In this document: piece by piece, positions 1-8,432 of the stretch | Numbering within the stretch: the first letter of the stretch is position 1 | Layout: every line of letters starts with the position of its first letter | From: Acidobacteriota bacterium | GTDB lineage: Bacteria > Acidobacteriota > UBA890 > WLXD01 | Direction of reading: 5' to 3' | Assembly: GCA_012103255.1 (NCBI GenBank) | Contig: WLXD01000004.1 | Location: forward strand, 124,001-188,000 | Length of the DNA: 64,000 nt | Notes under the pieces: model-generated | Told to the model about the DNA's origin: nothing | The model's database searches: none | Seen by the model: the letters and a program-made list of their open reading frames with translations, nothing else | Position numbers and translations under genes: made by a program

Positions 1-941
1 TTGATCGCCACCGGCCCCGAGCGGATGGCCATCCCGTCGGGGTCTGACTCAGACATGTAAGGATCGACGTCGAGCACTGCGACCCGCTCACCGTCGACCG
101 AGATCTCGACCTGCTCGTCGACGGTGCTTCCGAAGAGCTGCCCAGTCGGAGTGGGGTGGAGCTCGATTTTGAAGAGGTAGTCGCCGTCGGCCGGGAAGTT
201 GTGGAGCACGGCAACGCCGCCACGTGAGCCGAATGGGGCACCAGGCGCCTGGCGAAGCTGGTTGGCAGTCCGCGGCACCTTGTAGGTGGTATCGCCCGGG
301 GCCGCGTTGCGGTCGCCCACCGCCAGCCGGGCCACCGCCCCGGCTGCGCGGAGATAGCCCTCCATCATCGTTGCCGAGAGCATCTGTACATCGGCGATGT
401 TGTCGAACCCAGCGCTGATGGTATCGGGCGGCAAGAACGCCGCCACATCGATCTCGAGGCCGAGAAGCGACTCCACCGTGCGTGCGTATTCGGCGCGGTT
501 GAGGCGCTGGAATGTGCGATCCCCTGGGTTCGGGTCAGCTGCAGCAGCCGTGTCGACGCGACCTTCGAGATAGCCGGCCAGCGCCTCGAGAGTCGCCTCG
601 TCGGGGCGGCGCGAGCTCGCCGGAGGCATCATGCCCGCGCGCAGCTTGCGAATCATCTTCTCGCTGGTTGCGGCGTCGGTCTCGGCGTTGAGCACGTCGA
701 ACGACTCCAGGGTCAGTCCGCCGCGCATCGAGGAGTCGCTATGGCAGCGCAAGCAGAACCGGCCAACTGTGATCGCGTGCGCTTCGTCGTCGGACCGTGC
801 GGGCGCTCCGGTGGCGGCCGGCGCAGGCGTCGTTGCGACGCGTGAATCGCGCTCCTGTGCTGCGGGCTGCGCTGGTCCAGGGCCTGCCAGGGCGAAGTAG
901 ATTAGGCTGAGCCCCAGCAACGCCATAGTGGTTCTACGCAT
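1..941 (-). CDS. DUF1592/DUF1587-type c-type cytochrome domain protein (C-terminus beyond window)
   Basis: Read leftwards from ATG at 941; no stop is reached before the window edge, so about 313 N-terminal residues are present. A hydrophobic export signal covers roughly residues 1-25. A single CxxCH haem-attachment motif (CLRCH) follows near residue 63, in a PSCyt1-like setting (a Gly-Gly-Leu-x-Leu segment and a 'MMPP' motif follow). Next comes a DUF1587-like segment (NRAEYARTVESLLGL) and the beginning of a carbohydrate-binding-like beta region. Full-length relatives continue with DUF1592, DUF1595, DUF1588 and DUF1585 and are large secreted proteins of Planctomycetes, Acidobacteriota and Verrucomicrobia; substrates are largely undetermined. 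Divergent from the DUF188 gene. The family call is by recognition of motifs and domain order; function is unknown. Confidence 0.75.
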   Translation of the reverse strand, partial: MRRTTMALLGLSLIYFALAGPGPAQPAAQERDSRVATTPAPAATGAPARSDDEAHAITVGRFCLRCHSDSSMRGGLTLESFDVLNAETDAATSEKMIRKLRAGMMPPASSRRPDEATLEALAGYLEGRVDTAAAADPNPGDRTFQRLNRAEYARTVESLLGLEIDVAAFLPPDTISAGFDNIADVQMLSATMMEGYLRAAGAVARLAVGDRNAAPGDTTYKVPRTANQLRQAPGAPFGSRGGVAVLHNFPADGDYLFKIELHPTPTGQLFGSTVDEQVEISVDGERVAVLDVDPYMSESDPDGMAIRSGPVAI

Positions 942-1001
942 GGCACTCCTGAAGTGCGGACGATTCTAGAACTTCAGGACCAACGAAGGAAGTTAGCGCC
1001 C

Positions 1002-1475
1002 GTGAGCGAAGTCGAAACTCGATTCCTTATCGACGCTGACGCCTGCCCGGTGAAGGACGAGATCTACCGGGTTGCGGTGCGCTACGGCATCGCCGTCAAG
1101 GTCGTAACCAACACGTGGATGCGTACTCCGGATCACCCTTCGATAGAACTGATCCTTGTGGAGAAGTCGCGGGTTCTCGACGTGGCCGACGACTGGATCG
1201 CCGACGAGTCACGGCCGGGCGACGTGGTGATCACGGCCGACATTCCGCTAGCAGCGCGGTGCGTAGAACGCGGAGCGAGGGTGGTGAGCCATCGCGGCAA
1301 GGAATTCACGCCCGAATCAATTGGCGACGCGTTGGCCACCCGCGACCTCATGGCCGACCTGCGCGAGGCCGGCGAGTTCACGGGCGGCCCACCGCCGTTC
1401 AGCAAGCGCGACCGGTCTCAGTTCCTGCAGACTCTCGACGCGATCGTCCACAAGGTGCGCAAGAGCCGCGACTAG
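1002..1475 (+). CDS. YaiI/YqxD family protein (DUF188, UPF0178)
   Basis: 157 residues, the usual length of the family. The diagnostic N-terminal motif DADACPVK is at residues 11-18, followed by conserved segments around VVTNTW and VVTADIPLA. Function is not established; the fold resembles PIN-like/NYN nucleases, but no activity can be assigned. Start: an earlier in-frame GTG exists at 954, but GTG 1002 has a purine-rich AGGAAG about ten bases upstream and gives the family length, so I chose it. The stop overlaps the stop of the oppositely oriented MerR gene by 4 bases (convergent pair). Confidence 0.85.
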   Translation: MSEVETRFLIDADACPVKDEIYRVAVRYGIAVKVVTNTWMRTPDHPSIELILVEKSRVLDVADDWIADESRPGDVVITADIPLAARCVERGARVVSHRGKEFTPESIGDALATRDLMADLREAGEFTGGPPPFSKRDRSQFLQTLDAIVHKVRKSRD

Positions 1476-2233
1476 GCCGTCGCGCGCTCCGCATTCGCAC
1501 AGATCGCGGCGCACACATAGTCGGCAAGACCGTCCGCGTGCTTGTTGTAGTAGGCCGCGAAACGTTCGTCGCTGACATACATCTCGCCCAGCCCAGCGTG
1601 CATCTGTGGAGTGCATGCATAGAACCAGCGATCGATGTGCTCGCGGTATTCCTCGGCCAAGGCCATCCCCATATTGGAGGTGGGTGCGTTGCCATCACCT
1701 TGCGGCGCGACGAAACGCGCGACGATGTCATCCGCCTCCGCCTGGATCGCCTCCCACTCGGCCTTCCCGTACTTGGCGGTTCGCCGTGCCGACTGCTTGT
1801 ACGAGTCGGAGTCTCCCCACCGTTCCTTGGCCTCGCGAGCGTGCTCTTCGGGCTGGAAACCGGCAAATCGTTCTTCGGCTGACATCTCCCCATCTCCTTC
1901 CATCGTTCTCAGTGTTCGGTCGATCGTGGCAACCAGCGCCTCGGTCTCTCGCAACCGCGACTTCAAACGCTCCCGGTGCGCCCGTAGCGCCGCGCGAGCA
2001 TCAAAGTCCTCGGCCTCGATCGTCGTCCGTATCTCTTCCAACGCGAGCCCAAGGTCACGGTAGAAGCGAATGTGCTGGAGCCGCTCGATGTCAGTTTCGC
2101 TATATAGCCGGTAGCCCGAACCACTGCGCCCGGACGGGCTCAGAAGTCCGATCTCGTCGTAGTGGTGCAGCGTTCGGATCGTCACCTTGGCGACCTCGGC
2201 TACCTCACCCACCTTGTACATGCGTCTGGACAT
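1472..2233 (-). CDS. MerR-family regulator, TipAL-like (MerR + TipAS drug-binding domain)
   Basis: 253 residues. Residues 6-45 form a MerR winged HTH (VGEVAEVAKVTIRTLHHYDE, then GLLSPSGR and GYRLY), followed by the wing and the long dimerisation helix to about residue 110. The C-terminal ~130 residues match the TipAS all-helical ligand-binding domain (segment around MGMALAEEYREHIDRWFY). Family members (TipAL, Mta, SkgA) sense bulky peptides or drugs and activate their own promoter and efflux or resistance genes. The gene is preceded by a promoter with an unusual 19-bp spacer holding a perfect dyad (separate entry), so autoregulation is likely. An AGAGG ribosome-binding site precedes ATG. The effector and any target beyond itself are unknown; no efflux gene adjoins it. 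Confidence 0.9.
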   Translation of the reverse strand: MSRRMYKVGEVAEVAKVTIRTLHHYDEIGLLSPSGRSGSGYRLYSETDIERLQHIRFYRDLGLALEEIRTTIEAEDFDARAALRAHRERLKSRLRETEALVATIDRTLRTMEGDGEMSAEERFAGFQPEEHAREAKERWGDSDSYKQSARRTAKYGKAEWEAIQAEADDIVARFVAPQGDGNAPTSNMGMALAEEYREHIDRWFYACTPQMHAGLGEMYVSDERFAAYYNKHADGLADYVCAAICANAERATA

Positions 2234-2247
2234 CTCGCTACCTCTGA

Positions 2248-2284
2248 GAAGCAGGATGGCGCCTCACGTCACGTGAGGGTCAAC
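2248..2284 (-). promoter_or_regulatory. MerR/TipAL-type promoter with operator dyad in a 19-bp spacer
   Basis: On the minus strand: TTGACC (-35, 2278-2283), a 19-base spacer, then CATCCT (-10). The spacer contains the perfect inverted repeat CCTCACGT-C-ACGTGAGG (2262-2278 on the plus strand). An over-long 19-bp spacer with a centred dyad is the hallmark of promoters activated by MerR proteins through DNA distortion, and this dyad closely resembles the classical tipA promoter operator as I recall it. It lies about 30 bases ahead of the MerR start codon. Confidence 0.85.
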
Positions 2285-2345
2285 CTCCTTCGGAAGAAAA
2301 TAGCGCGATACGTCGTTCCCTTGCCGGAGGGGGGTGACGATCTAG

Positions 2346-2891
2346 CTACTGGTGGTGGCCGCCGTGCCCCGCGTGGTCACCATAGCCTCGGTACATGTCG
2401 TAGGCCTCGATCTGCGCGGCGGTCAGGGCATCGGTCGTCTGAAGATGGGCCACCAGATGCGCGTACCGGAGCTCGGCATGGATCTCGCCCACGGAAGCCA
2501 CGTGCGCGCGCAGCACATCCGGGTCAATGGACCGCTCCGCGAAGGCAGCGTCGAGTTCGCGTTCGGTCTCTACCAGAGCTTCTCCGAGACGACGAGCCTC
2601 TGCCTGCATGCCGTCGAAAATCACCTGGACGACCTCGCGCTGTTCATCGGAGACTTCGAGTTCGGTGGCCAATTCGAGAACATGCTTCGGGCCCGGATAC
2701 CGATTCAGCTCTGCAGCCATCGCAAACCCCATGCCTTCGCCAGCCAGGTAGCTAGCGATCTCGTCCTCCGACAGCGCCTTGATTTCGCGCTCCGTTTCGC
2801 CCGCGTACGGAGACTGGCTCCGGGCTTTGGCCGGGTGGATGAGGGCGGTGGCGGCGACCAGGACAGCTCCTACAACGAGCACGTTTCGCAT
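2346..2891 (-). CDS. Spy/CpxP-like periplasmic protein (LTxxQ motif)
   Basis: 181 residues with an N-terminal signal peptide (about 1-25, ending near AKARSQ). The mature part is predicted all-helical and carries two LTxxQ-like motifs typical of Spy/CpxP/periplasmic heavy-metal sensor proteins: one near residues 78-84 (LEVSDEQ) and one at 156-160 (LTAAQ). The C-terminus is His-rich (HAGHGGHHQ), which could bind metal. Family members are periplasmic chaperones or accessory sensors of envelope or metal stress. No two-component system adjoins it, so the regulatory role is open. It is read in the same direction as the MerR gene but has about 110 bases between them containing the MerR promoter, so it is not obviously co-transcribed. 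Confidence 0.6.
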   Translation of the reverse strand: MRNVLVVGAVLVAATALIHPAKARSQSPYAGETEREIKALSEDEIASYLAGEGMGFAMAAELNRYPGPKHVLELATELEVSDEQREVVQVIFDGMQAEARRLGEALVETERELDAAFAERSIDPDVLRAHVASVGEIHAELRYAHLVAHLQTTDALTAAQIEAYDMYRGYGDHAGHGGHHQ

Positions 2892-2974
2892 CGACTGCTC
2901 CGTGTCTTACGGTAAGCGTGGATTCGCTCGTATTGCCATACTCGCCACGTCACCCAAACGTTTACCCTCTTGCC

Positions 2975-3778
2975 ATGGACTACCCGGACTACCTACCGGC
3001 GCTGCACGCGCGATTCCTCGATCAGGCTCTGCCGATCCTGCAAGCGGACTCCCGTATCGTCGGCGTGTCCGCAGCCGGCTCGTACGTCACCGGCGGCATG
3101 GATGATTTGAGCGACGTAGACCTCGTGATCGCTTGCGAGCCAGACGATTTCGATGCCCTGATGGCCGATCGACGCAAGATCGCAGCCGGTCTGGGAAACC
3201 TCCTCGGTGCGTTCACCGGAGAACACGTCGGCGAACCTCGACTCCTGATCTGCCTCTACGGTCCTACGCCGCTGCACGTTGACCTGAAGTTTGTGAGCCT
3301 GGACGACGCTGCGAACCGGATCGAAGATCCCGCCATCCTGTTCGAGCGCGATGGGCGCGTGACCGCAGCCCTGGCTGAGACGCCGCCTGTACCGCCGGTC
3401 CCCGACTACCAATGGGTCGAAGATCGATTCTGGATCTGGATCCACTACGGAGCCACGAAGATCGCGCGCGGCGAACTCTTCGAAGCTCACGGATTTCTCG
3501 GTTTCCTGCGCCAGTTCGTCCTCGGCCCCCTGGCCCTGCAAACCCGCGAAGCCCAGGCAACCGGTGTGCGCAAGATCGAGATGGCAGCCGGAGACCTTGT
3601 CCCTCGCCTGCGCGAGACGCTGGGCGACTATGACAAGGCGGCATGTTCCGAGGCGCTGGAAGTGTGCGCCGTGCTCTACGTAGAACTCCGCGACCAACTG
3701 GCACCCGCAGATCTGATCCGCGGCAAGAGTGCCGAGATCGCGGCCATGGAAACACTGGCGGCCTTGCGACAAGATTAG
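2975..3778 (+). CDS. nucleotidyltransferase-fold protein (aminoglycoside adenylyltransferase-like)
   Basis: 267 residues from ATG 2975 (an earlier GTG at 2918 is in frame but adds unconserved sequence). The N-terminal domain shows the polymerase-beta nucleotidyltransferase signature: Gly35-Ser36 followed by the DxD pair Asp47/Asp49 in SDVDLVI, and a third candidate acidic ligand, Asp103 in HVDLKF. The C-terminal half is helical, consistent with a substrate-binding helical domain. The full catalytic triad implies an active nucleotidyl transfer enzyme, but the acceptor (small molecule, protein or RNA) cannot be read from the sequence. It stands alone between a divergent Spy-like gene and the downstream lipoprotein (29-base gap). 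Confidence 0.7.
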   Translation: MDYPDYLPALHARFLDQALPILQADSRIVGVSAAGSYVTGGMDDLSDVDLVIACEPDDFDALMADRRKIAAGLGNLLGAFTGEHVGEPRLLICLYGPTPLHVDLKFVSLDDAANRIEDPAILFERDGRVTAALAETPPVPPVPDYQWVEDRFWIWIHYGATKIARGELFEAHGFLGFLRQFVLGPLALQTREAQATGVRKIEMAAGDLVPRLRETLGDYDKAACSEALEVCAVLYVELRDQLAPADLIRGKSAEIAAMETLAALRQD

Positions 3779-3807
3779 CCTCGTCCCGAGCCCAACCGAG
3801 GTACCCG

Positions 3808-4320
3808 ATGCGCCTGAGAAATGCGGCGGCCGCGCTCCTGCTCCTGTTTTCACTCGGCTGCACCCAGCCACCGGTTGATGTAGCGAGCGAGGAGCCTGCT
3901 CTCGATCCCGACCAGGTGGCAGCGGAAGTTCGTTCCGCCCTCGAGGCCTACGGCTCGGCCATCAACTCCGGTGATCTGGAGGTTGCTGCGAGTTACTACG
4001 CCGACGATCCGCGCTTCATCTGGGTCGAGGACGGCCTCGTGGCCTACGAATCGGCCGCCGAAGCGGCCGAGAGCCTCGCTCAGGTCAGTCAGTACGGCAC
4101 GGTTCAAGTGGACTTCAGTCAGCTTCGCGTGGATGCGCTAAGCAATGACGTCGCGACGGTGTTCACGACCCACACGACGACAGTTGGCGAAGGCGACGCG
4201 AGTTTCGCGTTCTCCGGAGCCTTGACGATCACAATGATGAGGATCGACGGAGGCTGGAAGTTCGTCTCCGGCCACTCGTCGTCACCGCAACAATTGAACT
4301 CGGACGAGGAAGCCCGATGA
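3808..4320 (+). CDS. lipoprotein with NTF2-like (SnoaL/DUF4440-type) domain
   Basis: 170 residues from ATG 3808. The N-terminus is a lipoprotein signal with lipobox LGC at about residues 16-18. The rest has the NTF2-like pattern of small calcium/calmodulin-kinase-association or SnoaL-like domains: a long first helix (VRSALEAYGSAINSGDL), then YYADDP, and a terminal strand 'GGWKFVSGHSS'. Such domains are either small enzymes or ligand-binding modules; here the role is unknown. It overlaps the rhodanese gene by 4 bases (ATGA at 4317-4320), so the two are translationally coupled. Confidence 0.65.
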   Translation: MRLRNAAAALLLLFSLGCTQPPVDVASEEPALDPDQVAAEVRSALEAYGSAINSGDLEVAASYYADDPRFIWVEDGLVAYESAAEAAESLAQVSQYGTVQVDFSQLRVDALSNDVATVFTTHTTTVGEGDASFAFSGALTITMMRIDGGWKFVSGHSSSPQQLNSDEEAR

Positions 4321-4721
4321 ACAGAACCCGAAACTTGCTGCTCGCCATCCTCATCCTCGCCGTGGCCGCTCCGGTTGCGGTCGCCGGGCAGGCCGAGGAG
4401 ATCACCCCGGATGAGCTTCAACAGCGGATCGAGGACGGTAGCGCTCCTTTGATTCTGGACGTCCGCCGTCCGGACGAATTCGCTGAGGGCCACCTTCCCG
4501 GGGCGATGCATATCCCCTACGACGAACTCGCCGATCGCCTCGAGGAGATGGGCATCGAGCTCGATGAAGAAGTCGTCGTGTACTGCCGTTCCGGCCGCCG
4601 GGCCGGTGTAGCCGAGTCGGTCCTACACGAAGCCGGATACACCAATATTCGTGACCTCGAAGGGCATTGGCTCGGCTGGAGCGAAGCAGGCAGGCCGTCG
4701 GAATCCGACGAATCCAGTTGA
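4317..4721 (+). CDS. secreted rhodanese-like domain protein
   Basis: 134 residues. A signal peptide (1-23, ending VAVAG) is followed by one rhodanese domain. The active loop CRSGRR begins at Cys90, which is the sulfur-carrying cysteine of the family. Conserved LDVRRPDEFAEGHLPGA is at 47-63 and an IRDLEGHWLGW terminal segment follows. Rhodaneses transfer sulfane sulfur from thiosulfate or persulfides to thiol acceptors; an exported single-domain form would act in the periplasm. Its stop overlaps a TTG start candidate of the following large hydrolase, so lipoprotein, rhodanese and hydrolase probably form one operon. Confidence 0.85.
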   Translation: MNRTRNLLLAILILAVAAPVAVAGQAEEITPDELQQRIEDGSAPLILDVRRPDEFAEGHLPGAMHIPYDELADRLEEMGIELDEEVVVYCRSGRRAGVAESVLHEAGYTNIRDLEGHWLGWSEAGRPSESDESS

Positions 4722-6922
4722 GCCGACCGGCGTCTGCAACCAGCACGCGGCGGCGGATCGCCGCCGCGGTACTGAGCGCGTGCTGCGTTTGCATGCCCCA
4801 CGCAGTCGCCGCGGAGCGCGAACAGACAGCTCAAGTCCCCGACGGCGCGACAATTGAGTACATCGCGCACGCGGCTTTTCGGATCACTTCATCGGCCGGC
4901 GACAGCGTACTGATCGATCCGTACGCGAGTCGCGTGTGGATTGGCTACGACTACCCCGCCGGCATCACTGCCGATGCCATTTTGATCTCGCATCCGCACT
5001 ACGACCACGATGGCGGCGTTTATCGTGGCGGCGAGCCACCGTGGGCGCCGGATGCGCAGGTATTCCGGGACCCCGGCGAGTACCAGGTTGGTTCGATCCG
5101 TGTGGTCGGCGTGCGGGGCAAGCACGCTGATCCGTATGGGGAGGAGTTTGGACAGATCAACACGATCTGGCTCGTCGAGGTCGACGGCATGAGAATCGTC
5201 CACACCGGCGACAACGGCCCGATAGACGACACCGTCGAGGCGGCCCTGGGCCGGGTAGATCTGTTGATGCTTCCGATCGATGCCGAATTTCACATTCTGA
5301 GTCAGGCGGACATCGACGACACCCGGCGCCGACTCTCGCCGCGCTACACCATCCCGATGCACTTCCGGGCAGACCGGCTCGAGCCGGACCCCAACGGGCC
5401 GGGCGATCTGGGCAACGCTACCGACTGGGCCGACGGGCGCGACGACGTCATCTTCGCGCGGACCGACACTGTGACCCTGGCCGCGGATGATCTCCCCCTG
5501 CTGCCGCGCTACCTCGTTCTCAACATCCGGACAGATCTCCTCCCGCCGGCGTACGTGAACGACCTCACCATCGCCAACGTGTCGGTCGTCGATGCCGTGC
5601 GCGGCGTGCGACACGCGATGGACGTCTCGATCTCTGACCGCAAGATCGTGGCTGTTCGGCGCCACCGCGGCGAGATCGCCGACGATGCGATCGACGGGAC
5701 CGGCAAGTTCCTGATTCCCGGCCTGTGGGACGCGCACGTACATTTCGACTATGAGCCCGAACTCGCTCCGGCAATGTTCGATCTATTTCTGGCCAACGGG
5801 ATCACGAGCGTGCGCGACACCGGGGGCCAACTCGAGGCGGTTATGCCGTGGAAGCACCACGCGAGTTCCGGTGAGGTACCTGCACCTAACGTCTATGTCG
5901 CCGGCCCGCTCGTGGATGGCGTGCCCCGCGTGTATGACGGCAGTGCCCCGTTCCGGCCCAACCTGGGGGTCGGGGTCGCGACGGCTGACGAGGCCGTCGC
6001 AATGGTGGACGCGCTGGTGGATGCGGGCGTTGACCTTCTGAAAGCGTATGAACTCCTGACGCCGGAGGCGTTTGCAGCGGTCGTGGAACGCGCGCATTTC
6101 CACGGCAAGCGTGTCACCGGGCACCCACCTCTGAGCATGGACACGGCCGAGGCCGCCGCTCGACTCGACAGCGTCGAACATCTGCGCAATCTCGAACTGG
6201 CATGTTCCGACGAAGCGGAGGTTCTGCTGTCTGAACGCCGAGCCATGCTTGCCGCCGGCGCCGAAAACGGCGGGACCCTGCGAAGCTCGATTCACGCGGC
6301 ACAGCGTGGACGCGCCGTCTCGACGTTCTCGGAATCACGCTGCGACTCCGTCGCACGATCGCTCGCTGAGGCGGGCAGCTGGCAGGTTCCGACGCTCACA
6401 ATCGTCATGCCGCGAGTGAATCGACTCTACGCGCGGGACGGCTGGAGAGACACGTTCCGCCATCTACCCGAGCCGGTTCGAAGCACCTGGACGCAGGGTG
6501 CGCTCGGCATGGTTGATGATCAACCTGACCAAGCCACCGTCGCCCACGGCGACTGGGTCCGCGGCATGGTCAAGCGCCTGGCCGACGCCGATGTGCCCCT
6601 CATGGCAGGAACCGATACGCCTATCTTCTTTCTGACGCCGGGATTCAGTCTGCACGAGGAACTCGCGAACCTGGTCGACGCCGGCCTGACTCCGATGCAG
6701 GCTCTGGATGCGGCCACGATTGCGCCCGCTAGGTACTTCCGCATCGAGTCGACGACCGGCTCCATCGCCCCCGGCAAGACCGCTGACCTGGTGCTGCTCG
6801 GAGCCGATCCGCTGCAGAACATTCGCAACACGAGTTCGATTGAGGCCGTGATACGCGGCGGTGAACTCTTCGACCGCGCCGCGCTCGACCAGATGCTGGC
6901 TCGTGCCGCCGAAGCTTCATGA
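4718..6922 (+). CDS. exported fusion: metallo-beta-lactamase-fold hydrolase + amidohydrolase
   Basis: 734 residues if started at TTG 4718 (TTGA overlap with the rhodanese stop); a second TTG at 4667 would add 17 residues. An export signal with an STRRR cluster and hydrophobic stretch ends at AVAA. Domain 1 (about 45-260) is an MBL-fold unit with SHPHYDHDGG carrying HxHxDH near residues 92-97 and a following THTGD-like segment (VHTGDNG), resembling UlaG-type hydrolases. Domain 2 (about 290-730) is a metal-dependent amidohydrolase of the imidazolonepropionase/prolidase-like group: PGLWDAHVHFD near 335-343, later His residues (VTGHPP, SVEHL), and GTDTP near 631-635. Both metal sites look complete, so it is probably bifunctional. 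Substrates are unknown; the amidohydrolase group often cleaves Xaa-Pro or cyclic amides. Confidence 0.8.
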   Translation: MSRPASATSTRRRIAAAVLSACCVCMPHAVAAEREQTAQVPDGATIEYIAHAAFRITSSAGDSVLIDPYASRVWIGYDYPAGITADAILISHPHYDHDGGVYRGGEPPWAPDAQVFRDPGEYQVGSIRVVGVRGKHADPYGEEFGQINTIWLVEVDGMRIVHTGDNGPIDDTVEAALGRVDLLMLPIDAEFHILSQADIDDTRRRLSPRYTIPMHFRADRLEPDPNGPGDLGNATDWADGRDDVIFARTDTVTLAADDLPLLPRYLVLNIRTDLLPPAYVNDLTIANVSVVDAVRGVRHAMDVSISDRKIVAVRRHRGEIADDAIDGTGKFLIPGLWDAHVHFDYEPELAPAMFDLFLANGITSVRDTGGQLEAVMPWKHHASSGEVPAPNVYVAGPLVDGVPRVYDGSAPFRPNLGVGVATADEAVAMVDALVDAGVDLLKAYELLTPEAFAAVVERAHFHGKRVTGHPPLSMDTAEAAARLDSVEHLRNLELACSDEAEVLLSERRAMLAAGAENGGTLRSSIHAAQRGRAVSTFSESRCDSVARSLAEAGSWQVPTLTIVMPRVNRLYARDGWRDTFRHLPEPVRSTWTQGALGMVDDQPDQATVAHGDWVRGMVKRLADADVPLMAGTDTPIFFLTPGFSLHEELANLVDAGLTPMQALDAATIAPARYFRIESTTGSIAPGKTADLVLLGADPLQNIRNTSSIEAVIRGGELFDRAALDQMLARAAEAS

Positions 6923-6935
6923 GGCCTGTCCATTG

Positions 6936-8294
6936 ATGAACTCCCAGTCGATTCGCCGGCGCCCTCTGCTCTTCTTTGGCATCACGAGCCTCCTCGTCGG
7001 GGTGGCCGTGGCGGCGCAACAGTCGGACTCGACGAACGAACGTCCCGGCCACGACTGGCCACGGATCCTCGGGCCAGATAGCAACAGCAAGTCCGCCGAG
7101 ACCGGGATTCTCATGGACTGGGGCACCGACGGACCGCCGATCGTCTGGGAGCACGCGGCCGGCGAGGGCTATGCCGGGGCTGTTGTCGCAGGCGAGCGAC
7201 TCTTCTTCTTCGATCGTCACGGCGGTCAGGCACGACTGACCTGCCTCGATGCACTGACTGGTGAAGAGATCTGGCGAAGTGAATACGGCACCGCCTACGA
7301 GGACTACTACGACTACAGCGTCGGTCCGCGGGCCTCGCCGGTGGTCGACGAAGGGCGCGTGTTCACGTTCGGCGTCGAGGGGCGGCTGCGGGCGCACGAT
7401 ATCGCCGACGGCGAGCTCCTCTGGGATATCGACACGACCGAGCAGTTCGGCGTGGTGCAGAACTTCTTCGGAGTCGGCGCATCACCCGTGATCGAGGGTG
7501 ACCTCCTGATCGCCCAGGTCGGTGGCAGCCCGCCGGACGCGCCACGTGTCCATTCCGGCTCTGTAGAGGGGAACGGTACTGGCATCGTCGCCTTCGACAA
7601 GGCAACGGGCGAGGTGCGCTACACGACCAGCAATGAACTGGCGAGCTACGCGAGCCCGGTGCTGACCACGATCGGAGACAGGCGCTGGGCCTTTGCTTTC
7701 GCTCGTGGCGGCCTACTGGGCTTCGACCCCGAGAGCGGCGAGATCGATTTCCACTTCCCCTGGAAGGCCCGGATCATCGAAAGCGTCAATGCCTCCGCTC
7801 CAACGGTGGTTGGCGACACGGTATTCATCACCGAGGCCTACGGGCCGGGCGCGGCGCTCCTGCGCGTGGAGCCGGGCGGCTACGAGGTGATCTGGCAAGA
7901 CGGCCGGCGCGACCAGAAGCTGGCGGCCCACTTCGGCAACACGATCTACCACGAGGGCACACTGTACGGATCGCACGGTCGGAACTCAGGCCCGGCCGAG
8001 TTCCGCGCCCTCGACTACATGACGGGCGATGTACTGTGGAGCGAGCCCGGCCTGCTCTGGTCTACCCAGATGTTCGTCGACGGGCACCTGATCGTGCTCA
8101 GCGAGGACGGACGGCTACATCTCGTAGAGCCCACGCCCGAGGAATATCGCGCGAAGGCATCCGTTCAGCTTGCCCGCGCCGACGGCACGCCGCTTCTTCG
8201 ACATCCGTCGTGGAGCCCGCCCGTGCTGTCACGCGGTCTTCTGTACCTGCGCGGCAAAGACAACCTCGTAGCGCTGGAGTTGATTCCGCACTAG
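6936..8294 (+). CDS. secreted PQQ-like beta-propeller repeat protein
   Basis: 452 residues from ATG 6936 with a signal peptide (about 1-27, SLLVGVAVAAQ). The remainder is built of PQQ-like propeller blades with recurring 'A.d..tGe..W......' elements, e.g. CLDALTGEEIW, AHDIADGELLW, AFDKATGEVRY and ALDYMTGDVLW. There is no sign of a dehydrogenase catalytic Asp/Ca site or a haem motif, so the closest class is the outer-membrane-biogenesis-protein-like (BamB-type) or 'PQQ-binding-like' proteins that scaffold rather than oxidise. A second member lies at 57376-58632. It follows the hydrolase by 13 bases and is likely the last gene of that operon. Confidence 0.8.
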   Translation: MNSQSIRRRPLLFFGITSLLVGVAVAAQQSDSTNERPGHDWPRILGPDSNSKSAETGILMDWGTDGPPIVWEHAAGEGYAGAVVAGERLFFFDRHGGQARLTCLDALTGEEIWRSEYGTAYEDYYDYSVGPRASPVVDEGRVFTFGVEGRLRAHDIADGELLWDIDTTEQFGVVQNFFGVGASPVIEGDLLIAQVGGSPPDAPRVHSGSVEGNGTGIVAFDKATGEVRYTTSNELASYASPVLTTIGDRRWAFAFARGGLLGFDPESGEIDFHFPWKARIIESVNASAPTVVGDTVFITEAYGPGAALLRVEPGGYEVIWQDGRRDQKLAAHFGNTIYHEGTLYGSHGRNSGPAEFRALDYMTGDVLWSEPGLLWSTQMFVDGHLIVLSEDGRLHLVEPTPEEYRAKASVQLARADGTPLLRHPSWSPPVLSRGLLYLRGKDNLVALELIPH

Positions 8295-8352
8295 CGCCGC
8301 GGACGGTCCTCCGGGTCCGCCCGCAGATCGGGCGGTTCAAGCGTCACGATTC

Positions 8353-8395
8353 CTTGCGTGAAACTATAATTTTGTACATTATAGTTTCACGCAAG
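8353..8395. promoter_or_regulatory. perfect 18-bp inverted repeat ahead of padR-permease module 1
   Basis: Arms CTTGCGTGAAACTATAAT (8353-8370) and its exact reverse complement (8378-8395) are separated by TTTGTAC. TATAAT hexamers occur in both arms, one on each strand. The dyad sits 37 bases ahead of the PadR start codon. Its position, symmetry and AT-rich core fit a PadR autoregulatory operator overlapping the promoter. Confidence 0.75.
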
Positions 8396-8432
8396 TGAAC
8401 ACGACCTGAAGCCTCTCGAAAACGGAACTGCC

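Noticed and set aside
5020-5300. Sequences resembling tRNA TPsiC arm (GGTTCGATCC)
   Set aside because: It lies inside the hydrolase coding region and no acceptor or anticodon arms can be paired around it.
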